Assembly: GCA_002716625.1 (NCBI GenBank)
Contig: PBAS01000081.1
Location: 1 to 33,219 of the forward strand
Direction of reading: 5' to 3'
DNA from: Phycisphaeraceae bacterium
Lineage (GTDB): Bacteria > Planctomycetota > Phycisphaerae > Phycisphaerales > Phycisphaeraceae
Length of the DNA: 33,219 nucleotides
The translations under genes were made by a program, and so were the position numbers. Position 1 is the stretch's first letter. Each line of letters begins with the position of its first letter. The notes beneath the pieces were generated by a model. It was not told the DNA's origin, ran no database searches, and was given only the letters and a program-made list of their open reading frames with translations. Below are positions 1 to 8,300 of the stretch, piece after piece.

Positions 1-78
1 CCTCATGCCCAAGAAGGTTAATAGTGATTATAATCGGTGCCGTCGGCCCGCACCGGTAGCCCCCCCAAGAGGTTGATC

Positions 79-489
79 ATGCTTAGAAAATTGCTGCTGT
101 CGAAAATCCATCGGGCTAAGATTACCCAACGGGACCCGGACTATATCGGCTCGATTACAATCTGTGAAGATCTCTTGATCCAGAGTGGTTTACGACCCAA
201 CGAGGCCGTACTTGTGTTGGATATTGATAACGCCGCAAGATTTGAAACGTATGTCATTCGGGGCGAACCGAGATCTGGCACCATTGGCATCAATGGTGCC
301 GCTGCCAAACTGGTCGAAATCGGCCATCGGGTGATCATTCTGGGTTTCAGTTATCTTGCCGAGAATGAAGTTGATAATCATGTGGCAAACGTGGTCGTCT
401 GCAATGAAGATAATTGTGCAGTTCAGCATCTACAATATCCATCCCAGATTAACCAAACAACGGGGCATAAACTAGCCACTACGCACTAA
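79..489 (+). CDS. panD: Aspartate 1-decarboxylase (PanD)
   Basis: PanD makes beta-alanine from L-aspartate for pantothenate and coenzyme A synthesis in the cytoplasm. It is a pyruvoyl enzyme that self-cleaves between Gly24 and Ser25. Starting at the ATG at 79, the sequence YIGSITI puts Gly24-Ser25 exactly at the family's processing site. It is followed by the family-typical INGAAAKLVEIGHRVII stretch. Length is 136 residues, close to the usual 125-135. An in-frame ATG at 37 would add 14 residues without family similarity and would misplace the cleavage site. A purine-rich AAGAGG lies about 7 bases before the 79 start. A sensor kinase gene follows about 30 bases after the stop. Start and function are both well supported. 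Confidence 0.95.
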   Translation: MLRKLLLSKIHRAKITQRDPDYIGSITICEDLLIQSGLRPNEAVLVLDIDNAARFETYVIRGEPRSGTIGINGAAAKLVEIGHRVIILGFSYLAENEVDNHVANVVVCNEDNCAVQHLQYPSQINQTTGHKLATTH

Positions 490-491
490 CG

Positions 492-507
492 GCGGCCTTG
501 TGGCCGC
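492..507 (+). terminator. GC hairpin directly after panD
   Basis: A perfect 6-bp inverted repeat (GCGGCC / GGCCGC) with a TTGT loop begins three bases after the panD stop. No T-run follows, so it is not a classical intrinsic terminator. It could weaken read-through into the kinase gene or stabilise the panD 3' end. Confidence 0.35.
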
Positions 508-522
508 GGGGTCGACATCGCC

Positions 523-2205
523 ATGTCCCTGGCGATGCGGCCATACACCATCAAAGCTGCATACGCTGAAGCTTGCAGCATAGGTTTGGCGATGGCCAAG
601 ACCATTCGAATTAGCCTTGCTAATAAATGTCAATTACTTTTTGGCGCAGCTGTCGTTTTAATCCTGACAGCCGCCCTGTCGGTTGCCTGGGTTGGGATGC
701 AAACCTTGATTAACGAGGGGCAGGAAGATCAAGCAAGACGAGTGGCTGACCTTTGGCTGAACGGTAATATTGAACTGATTGGCAACATACCATCAGCCAA
801 GAACACCCGGAGCAAAGCAGATAATTCAGATATCACACTATCAATCATCGAACAGGAAGAGTTCGAACAACACACGAAAGCCGATCAATTCCTCCATGAA
901 ACCGTCCATTTATTCTCAACCCCCCCCTTTCGCAACGAACAATTTTGTGAAACACACGACACCGACAGTCGCACCTACTATCGGTACGCTCGAGCAATCC
1001 GCAAATCACACCGCAAAACCAAGGACTTCAGCCTTAATCGACCCGGCACTGGCGTTGCCGATCCACTTGAGATGATATTACTCATTGAAATCTGGCCAGA
1101 TCAACTTCAGCGACATGAAATACTGATTCAAGCATATATCGTTGCCGCGGGGTTACTGGCCATCCTGCTGGCAATCTGCGTATTCTGGTTCATCACCACA
1201 CGACTGATCCTGTCACCCGTGCGTGTGTTGCGGGATACTGCGGAAAAGATTTCCGAAGGTGACACAAATATCCGGGCCGACATCAATACCGGTGATGAAT
1301 TCCAGCAGCTTTCCGAGATGTTCAACACAATGGTCAGCAACCTGAATGCCAATGAACAACAGCTTCGCCAAATCAACAAGGGGCTCGACCTCAAGCTCGG
1401 GGAACTAGCGGAACATAATGTCGCCCTCTTCGAAGCCGATAAAATCAAGGGTGAATTCCTAGCGAACGTGTCGCATGAGCTTCGCACACCGCTGCATAGC
1501 ATGATTGGGTTTGCGGAAATCCTAGAAGAGACACTAAAGGACCGCACCGGACCGGTAGATGAAAAACGCAAGCGGTATATCGCGAATATCATCTCGTCGA
1601 GCCGGCGACTCCTTGACCTGATTAACGATCTGTTGGACTTGGCAAAGATCGAGGCCGGACGATTAGAAGTGCAGGTCGGCCCCCTAAGTATTGCCGATGC
1701 CGCCGAAGGCTTGATCAATCTGATTAAACCGCAGGCCCAAAAAGCCCAGATTGATCTAAGACTTAAATTACCCAAAGAGCTACCGGCGGTAACAACCGAT
1801 GCCGGCAAGGTTCAGCAGATCATTTTCAATTTCCTCGCCAATGCAGTCAAATTCACGCCACCTGGCGGGCTTATCACGCTCTGGGCTGAGGTAATCGGCA
1901 CGGAACCAACAAAAAAGCTGCGGATTGCCGTCCGCGATACAGGCCCAGGTATTCCCGAAGATATGCAGGAAAAGATCTTTGAGAAATTCACCCAATTAGA
2001 TAGCACTGTTACCAGAGAACATGGTGGCACAGGGCTAGGGCTGACCATCAGCCGTGATCTGGCCAAACTTTTACAAGGTCGCATTGAACTGGAAAGTAAA
2101 GACGGCCAGGGAGCGACCTTCAGTCTTGTAATTCCATTGGAATACACGTCACCGAGTACGCCGTTGATGCCGAACAAACCCACACTACCGGCGGCAAACA
2201 TATAA
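523..2205 (+). CDS. Membrane sensor histidine kinase (HAMP-HisKA-HATPase), orphan
   Basis: A transmembrane histidine kinase. Numbered from the start at 523, TM1 is about residues 38-58, an extracytoplasmic region about 59-203, TM2 about 204-226 and HAMP about 227-280, followed by a short coiled coil. The HisKA domain has phospho-acceptor His318 in NVSHELRTPLHSM. The ATPase domain has the N box (Asn440 in FNFLANAVKFTP), the G1 box (DTGPGIP, Asp472) and the G2 box (GGTGLGL, 501-507). All catalytic boxes are intact. The start is uncertain: the ATG at 592 (MAKTIRISLANKC) gives a more typical short cytoplasmic N-terminus before TM1. No response regulator is encoded nearby, so partner and signal are unknown. 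The sensor region was not recognised as a named domain. Confidence 0.92.
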   Translation: MSLAMRPYTIKAAYAEACSIGLAMAKTIRISLANKCQLLFGAAVVLILTAALSVAWVGMQTLINEGQEDQARRVADLWLNGNIELIGNIPSAKNTRSKADNSDITLSIIEQEEFEQHTKADQFLHETVHLFSTPPFRNEQFCETHDTDSRTYYRYARAIRKSHRKTKDFSLNRPGTGVADPLEMILLIEIWPDQLQRHEILIQAYIVAAGLLAILLAICVFWFITTRLILSPVRVLRDTAEKISEGDTNIRADINTGDEFQQLSEMFNTMVSNLNANEQQLRQINKGLDLKLGELAEHNVALFEADKIKGEFLANVSHELRTPLHSMIGFAEILEETLKDRTGPVDEKRKRYIANIISSSRRLLDLINDLLDLAKIEAGRLEVQVGPLSIADAAEGLINLIKPQAQKAQIDLRLKLPKELPAVTTDAGKVQQIIFNFLANAVKFTPPGGLITLWAEVIGTEPTKKLRIAVRDTGPGIPEDMQEKIFEKFTQLDSTVTREHGGTGLGLTISRDLAKLLQGRIELESKDGQGATFSLVIPLEYTSPSTPLMPNKPTLPAANI

Positions 2206-2216
2206 ACAAAGCTGAA

Positions 2217-3389
2217 TCATAAAAACTCCTGATGTTGTATATGTGCAAACTGCGGTATCCTCCGGGGCAATGGCCCCATGCGTAGACCAAGCGAGGCACC
2301 AAAACCAAAAATTGCCACAACCATCAAGTACGCGATACACCACCGCAAAAAGAGAACCAAAATAGAATAATCCCCAGCATCACCAACCCGGATAAATGGA
2401 GTTGTGATAACTGGCACTTGTCCTTGAACATGATCTGGCGCAGTCCCCATCAGAAAAAGCACGTACACCAAAATAGAGGCCAACATTGTGGGTAGTACCG
2501 CGATTGATAGTGACGCAAATCGATCAAGACCCTGCACTGCAGCAGCACGCGCCACACCACCTGCGTTACAGCCAAATATCAATAGACACAAAAGAATGTA
2601 TAGGTGTGGCCATAAACTCTGACGAGTTTCCAACAACTCGACAATATGTCCGCCACCACGAAAGGTTAAGATGGCACCCGCCGCCAAGCAAACACCAACG
2701 GGAAGTAAAAACTGCACCAAGTTCCGTCCTGCTACGCATCGCCCCCAACCTGCCAAACGATCCCACCATACCGTCCCCATCGATACTGCCGCCATGATCG
2801 GCAATTGCAAACCTGCCAAACCAAGAATTTTCACAACAAGATCCGACTCATGAAGGCCCTTGGAACCAACAAACGCACTGATCACTTGGCCAGGCAAAGC
2901 AATCAGGAACAACATAGCAAGAACAAGGGAACCACCGAAGAGCCACACTACAAGCCAGCGCACTCGTCGACGCCGGGCCAAAACCCACCGACCGGCAAAT
3001 GCAGGTATTACACCCATCGCCAGAACTGCTGCTGACAAAAGCATCAAACGCATCATGTGTAACACAACCCCGCCACCCGAGATCCGCACCAATTGCCGTG
3101 ACGCTCCGTCGACATGCAATACGATCAGCAAGACCAACCCTAACACCACGGCTCCGTAAATCCAGGCCCACAACTCGCGGCTGTGCGCCTTTAGCCAGTG
3201 ACGATTGATATTGGAACTGGACACTGCAACAAACTCGCTCAAGTTCAGGTGGTTCCACGGAGCAGCGGCCAATTGGACTTGGCCCAAACGGCATGCAAAT
3301 TCAACGCGTGCATCCCTCCACAACCAAACTAAAACCATATATATCATCGGCATTGACAGTGATTTTCCGCAGGCAGCATCCCAACCCAC
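2217..3389 (-). CDS. Multi-pass integral membrane protein, unknown function
   Basis: I do not recognise this family. From about residue 70 onward the protein has roughly eight hydrophobic segments long enough to cross the membrane, joined by short basic or small loops such as LARRRRVR, and no obvious catalytic motif. The start is uncertain. The longest frame opens with GTG at 3389; an ATG at 3356 has GGAAA some 10 bases upstream; a GTG at 3224 would remove the poorly hydrophobic first 55 residues. The gene converges on the sensor kinase gene with only 11 bases between stops. It lies downstream of the PEP-CTERM gene on the same strand, separated by 205 bases and a possible terminator, so a link to the exosortase system is possible but unproven. 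Confidence 0.75.
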   Translation of the reverse strand: MGWDAACGKSLSMPMIYMVLVWLWRDARVEFACRLGQVQLAAAPWNHLNLSEFVAVSSSNINRHWLKAHSRELWAWIYGAVVLGLVLLIVLHVDGASRQLVRISGGGVVLHMMRLMLLSAAVLAMGVIPAFAGRWVLARRRRVRWLVVWLFGGSLVLAMLFLIALPGQVISAFVGSKGLHESDLVVKILGLAGLQLPIMAAVSMGTVWWDRLAGWGRCVAGRNLVQFLLPVGVCLAAGAILTFRGGGHIVELLETRQSLWPHLYILLCLLIFGCNAGGVARAAAVQGLDRFASLSIAVLPTMLASILVYVLFLMGTAPDHVQGQVPVITTPFIRVGDAGDYSILVLFLRWCIAYLMVVAIFGFGASLGLRMGPLPRRIPQFAHIQHQEFL

Positions 3390-3543
3390 AGATCGTCATG
3401 GCATGTGACCACACCGACATCCGTCCTGAGCCCTAACCCAAACACCATTCCCAGGCCCCAATCTCGTTGGATTACGCCAAAACGCTGCGAGTTGTCATCA
3501 ACTGAACGAGGACCGACATGCAAGTATCCAAACACGAAAACCT

Positions 3544-3565
3544 CATGCACTAAAAGCCGTGCATG
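3544..3565 (-). terminator. Possible terminator after the PEP-CTERM gene
   Basis: A 7-bp perfect inverted repeat (CATGCAC / GTGCATG) with an 8-base loop begins about 28 bases past the stop of the PEP-CTERM gene. Read on the minus strand it is followed after three bases by TTTT. The stem is only moderately GC-rich and the T-run is short, so it is a candidate only. Confidence 0.4.
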
Positions 3566-3593
3566 GATCACTTGTTAAAAACATTCCTACGAG

Positions 3594-5009
3594 TTAACGG
3601 CGGCGGGTGAGCCTTAGACCAAGCCACCCCAAGGACAATAATGCGGTGGATGAGGTTAGCGGCTCGGGGATAATGTCGACAGACACAACATTGAAAGTTT
3701 GCCTTGCACTGGGCTTATCTTCAAAGTCATAGTCCCATGAATAGGCGTGGGCAATCAGGTCGCGCAGAAAGTCTTCGCCACCAGCATCAACCATATCTGA
3801 GTTGACATCCGTTACGTCGACGAGAACACCGTCCTGTCTCACACCTGCATTACCAACCGCTTCCAAATTACCTTTGACAGAAGCCATCATGTCAATATCT
3901 GACCACTCTGCAGAAAATCCGCCAACCGTGGAACCAAAATCATCGAACAACAATCCGCCATCGTAGATAACATCGCCATCAAGTTCGACGTCCAACTCGA
4001 ATTCACCTGAGTGTCTCTTGGTTTCCACCCATGTAAAGTTTGTAATCGCATTCAAAATACGACCAGTCAAAGCCAACGTGCCATCAACATGACCATCTAT
4101 ATGACCGCCGGTCAAATCACCAATGTTGCCATCATTGAAATCGAAGTTGGCTTCGAGTAATGGCGCAGAATGAGGCTCAACCAAGGTACCGATGCCGTCA
4201 TCTTCCACAACATCTAAACGCGGGATCAAAGCCGTTGGTGTTACGCCTCCAAATAGAGCCGGGCCATCTTCCTCATCAAAGAAAACAACATCCAAACTGG
4301 CAACACGACGGCCAGCATAGTCAAGCACAAAAGGCAGAAAGTCAGGTATACCATCACCAGCAAGCGACCCTGGAGCCAACCCATCATCGATGGCCTCACC
4401 GCTGACCGGAAGAATCAACCTTGGAGTCATATTATAAACTTGGGTGGTAGTGGAACCGAATGGTAGAAGAGCCAATGGGCCACCAGGGCCAGGATCCGCC
4501 GAATTTGTAATCCATCGAATCATAGATCCCACTCGCGCTCGCCAAAATAATGAGTCCTTAGGTGGACCAGAATCATTCGATGAATGAGTTATTCCGTTCA
4601 AGGCGAGCCAGGTGTTGGTGGAGGCCAGTGATGGATTGCTAATTCCAGAACGGGCATCACCTAAAGGAACACGACCAGGGCTTGGCAGATTAATACCTTG
4701 GATGCCATCCTCGAAAGACCCACTACGACCACTCCAGTCCACACGGAATGAATCGGTCATACCCGGCATTGCGCCGCCAGCAGGATTTCCTGATTGATTG
4801 ATAGCAACATAAGCGCCAGGTGTTTCGCTGATATAGTTTTCAAGAAGACCAGCACCCTCACCAAGAAGAGTGTTTCCCCCATTAAAAGTTTGATTGCTTA
4901 GTGGAACTCCAAGTACTGAAGTGGTAATAAACAGCCCTGCCAATGAAGCAACCAACAACACGAATCTCCTAGATATGGACGAAGGTTCTATATTATTATT
5001 ATTTCCCAT
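3594..5009 (-). CDS. PEP-CTERM sorting-signal protein (likely exosortase substrate)
   Basis: A secreted protein of 471 residues. An N-terminal signal peptide (hydrophobic stretch about residues 16-33, after SISRR) starts it. The C-terminus is a PEP-CTERM tripartite signal: Pro-Glu-Pro at 448-450, a hydrophobic segment (TALLSLGWLGL), and terminal basic LTRRR. In this family the signal is recognised in the inner membrane by an exosortase, and one is encoded about 6 kb upstream on the same strand. The middle is rich in Gly, Asp and Asn with no catalytic motif I recognise, as expected for a surface or matrix protein. The ATG at 5009 is chosen because AGGAG lies nine bases upstream; an upstream in-frame start at 5048 lacks such a site. 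Confidence 0.85.
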   Translation of the reverse strand: MGNNNNIEPSSISRRFVLLVASLAGLFITTSVLGVPLSNQTFNGGNTLLGEGAGLLENYISETPGAYVAINQSGNPAGGAMPGMTDSFRVDWSGRSGSFEDGIQGINLPSPGRVPLGDARSGISNPSLASTNTWLALNGITHSSNDSGPPKDSLFWRARVGSMIRWITNSADPGPGGPLALLPFGSTTTQVYNMTPRLILPVSGEAIDDGLAPGSLAGDGIPDFLPFVLDYAGRRVASLDVVFFDEEDGPALFGGVTPTALIPRLDVVEDDGIGTLVEPHSAPLLEANFDFNDGNIGDLTGGHIDGHVDGTLALTGRILNAITNFTWVETKRHSGEFELDVELDGDVIYDGGLLFDDFGSTVGGFSAEWSDIDMMASVKGNLEAVGNAGVRQDGVLVDVTDVNSDMVDAGGEDFLRDLIAHAYSWDYDFEDKPSARQTFNVVSVDIIPEPLTSSTALLSLGWLGLRLTRRR

Positions 5010-5351
5010 TACTTTCTTCTCCTGCCCTTTTGCGCGCAAAACCTGCACCGCAGCTAGCTATTAGGTTTTATCTTGCGCTCACAAAACCAAAACGCGCAAA
5101 GCTTTCACCTTCTCATTCCGGAATGGTGGACTGAAAAACAAGCAGATGCTCACCCTCGCTTCACACAAGGCGTCAATGATTTGCGAAAAGGCAAATCACC
5201 TATAGACACTGCCGAAACCTTGCCTTGCTGGGACCTAAACGGTACTTCCAGCATGTAAGGTGTAATGCATTGGGCCATAATAATCAAGAGGAAAACCTAT
5301 AAAATGAGCATTTTAAATTTAGTTCCCACCTAAACCCGAGCTGTATTTTAC
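5010..5351. promoter_or_regulatory. Regulatory gap between the TPR gene and the PEP-CTERM gene
   Basis: About 340 bases with no credible gene. A perfect 14-bp palindrome (TTTTGCGCGCAAAA) lies at 5028-5041. Its CGCGCAAA half-site recurs in the same orientation at 5093-5100, exactly 60 bp away. On the minus strand GG-N10-GC spacing at 5049-5036 (GGTGCAGGTTTTGC) resembles a sigma-54 -24/-12 element and would start transcription about 15 bases before the ATG. An 8-bp hairpin (TGATTTGC / GCAAATCA) lies at 5177-5198. The end near 5255-5350 is AT-rich. All regulatory readings are inference. Confidence 0.4.
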
Positions 5352-8300
5352 CTATTTTAACAGGGTTGCCAGAACTCGCTGCGCATTCTTGACAACGGCC
5401 TCGTCAGCATTGCTATTGGCGGCCTGAACCAGGTGGTATTTCCCCCACTGAACATTTCCCAATGCCTGATAAACCACACCAAGATGATAGTGCACATCAC
5501 CCATATCCCTCAGCCCCATCACGCCGCGAGTTAAAAGAGTTCGCGCAATCTCGTTGCGACCGCGTTTGTGTTCGATCCACCCAATCGTATCGAATATAGC
5601 TGGATTACCCGAGTCAATTGCAAGCGCTTGTTTTGCCACGGCATAAGCTTCTTCCAATCCATCTGGCTGGTGCTCAGCCAACAGGTAAGCTAGGTCATTG
5701 CCAGCCAACGCACGATATGGCCCATTGCCAATTACAATTTTTTTCAGTGATGCCATGGCCCCATCAAAATCGCCGGATCGATGAAGCGCGTGGGTCAGGT
5801 GATATTCAGCATGAACATTCCCCGGCTCACGTTCAAGCAGTTCCGCATAGCCCTTGATCGCATCTTCCCATTTTTTTTCCTTCGTGCTTGCTCGTGCAGC
5901 CAAGTAGGCGCCCAATGTGCTATTTGGCACATTTCGGTACACCAGCCCCAACGTTCCGTCAATCGGTTCTAAAAGGTCGAGTTGGGCCTGAACAAGAAAA
6001 CCATAAGCGGGAAGCATTGCAGGCATATCACCTATAACCCGTTCTGCCTGCTCCTTGACCATCTGCGGCAACCCGACTTCCAGCGCGACAAGTCCACGGG
6101 CCAAGGATTTTGCTGCCTTGCGTGTACTTACATCCTTAGCATTGTACTGGTCAAGGATCTTTAACAAGTCACTTTTGAAAAGAGTCTTGCGCGGCTTCAA
6201 TGCTGGAACTGCGTCGCGAGCCGCCGGAATATCTGCTACACAAAGCGCCCGCAGATACCGGGACAAGGCAAGCTCAGATTGCGTTTGCTCAACCTGCTCA
6301 TCCACGAGCATTGCAACCAATGGCCCCAGTGGCATCTGACCCAAAGCGGGTGTAGCTCGATAGATCTGAGCTGCCTTTTCAATTCTATTTAACCAATGCA
6401 AGACCACGATCCGCGCCAGTGCAATCTCCGGTGAATCAGATTTCAGATTAGCCAACATGGCCAATGTGCGGGCCACATCCTCCCACTGGCCACGATTGGC
6501 GTTAACTGTTATTTTCACCTTTAACCATTGGGCCTTCACATGATCAGGCAGCCAGTCAACAGCTAAAGCTCGTTCAACCCAGGCTAACATGGCCTCATGT
6601 TGCTTGTCACGCAAATTCAATTTCAGGAGTTCAAGGGCTGCATTTCGGGCGCTTTGAGGATGATCAAGCAATGATTCCAGCCGCTCTCGAGCTCTTTCAA
6701 TTCGACCAAGCCGTTGATCAACCTTGGCAATGTAGACCTGGGCTGCCGCGTACTGCATCGCATGCGCCGGAATCCGGGAAAGACGGGAAATGGCGTTTTC
6801 GGGATGTCCCAACTCATCCTCAGCTTTACCAACGGCAAACAAAATTCGTGGGTCTTGGGCCTTCCCAGCTAATTCCAGTTCGCCAAACGTCCTGACCGCC
6901 TCATTGGTTAACCCGATACTTAAAAACAATTCTCCCTGAGCTACCAAAGATGCGATTTTGGCCCCAGGATCCAATTCACCCATCTGCCCCATCACCTTTA
7001 CTGCGGCGGGATAATCAAGCTGGATAACCTTGGCCTGCGCTAGATACCGGTGCAAAGTCACACTGTTGGGGGCAAGTCGTATCGCCTGAACAAGAACCTT
7101 CTCCGCCTCGCTGCCGTGCCCCATTTTCAACAACAGTTCACTTTTCCATTTCAAGTAGTTGACATTACCTGGATATTGCGCAATCCAACCACCAACAACC
7201 GACAGAGCTTTCATCTCATGGCCAAGATGGCCGTATTGACTTAACAACCGATGTTGTAGATTTATGCCTGCGGTATTCAAAGTTGCTGCCAAGTTATCAA
7301 GGAACTCGACGGCACGATCACGTTCCCCAAATTGCATAAGCAAATTAACTTGCCGTAATATTGCCCAACCACGATAGAAATCTGCCTCAACAAGCCTCTG
7401 ATAGACATCCATCGCCATGGTTAGGTCTTTCGATCGCTGGTAAACCGCAGACATGGCATCAGCCACAACTAACGCGCGTCGTTGACCAGCTTTGACCAAC
7501 GGCTCGTAAATCGTAGAAAGCGTATTTAGTGCAGCATCTGCCTGACCGGCCGCATGCTGCAAAGCAGCCACTGACAAATGGGCAAGCATCTCACCACCAG
7601 AATGCCACTGAACTCTTCGGTATGCATTGATACCTGCTGCAAATTGGCGTTGCGAGATATAAAACTGCGTCAGGAGACGATGGGCATATACATTTCCCGG
7701 AACATTTTCCAGTAGAGTCCACAACTGCTGCTCCGCCTCACCATATTGCTTCTCGTACAGATGTATATTTGAAATGATCAACCGAAGCGTTGGATCCGTC
7801 GCCCCTGCACCAATGGCACGATTGCAGATCTCCAATGCCTCATCATTTTTCCCTTGGCTGAATTTAATCTGGGCCAACAGTGCCGGTTGCTTCGACACAT
7901 CAAGGTCCGCCTCCGCGATGTGTGCAAGGTGTGCCTTTGCCTTTTCTTCCTGCCGCATGAAATGAAAAATCCGGGCCGCCAGAGCATGGCCACGCAGGCT
8001 ATTGGGACGCTCCTGTAGAACCAGATTCACTTGCTCCAGTGCATCATCGGTAAGCGAAAGGCTTGCATATGCTTGAGCCAAAAGGAGCATGGCATCCACA
8101 TTATCTGGCTGCATCTGCACAACTCGTTCAAGCAATTCCGCTGCTCGGTCAAATGATTGTCGCCGGAGATACAAACGCCCCATCATCTGATCAACACTTG
8201 CAGTCTGGCCAAACCGTTTGCGCAAAGATTCCAAGTTGGACTTCACCTGTTTATCCTGGCCAAGCATAAGCAACGCCTCAGCCAGAAGAAGATGCGACGC

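Noticed and set aside
2486-3408. Several plus-strand ORFs opposite the membrane protein
   Set aside because: Compositionally skewed shadows (Pro, Thr, His rich) with no domain or ribosome site; the minus frame has clear membrane segments.
5073-5258. Plus-strand ORF of 61 codons in the gap before the PEP-CTERM gene
   Set aside because: No ribosome site, no recognisable features, and it runs across the palindrome-repeat and hairpin region.
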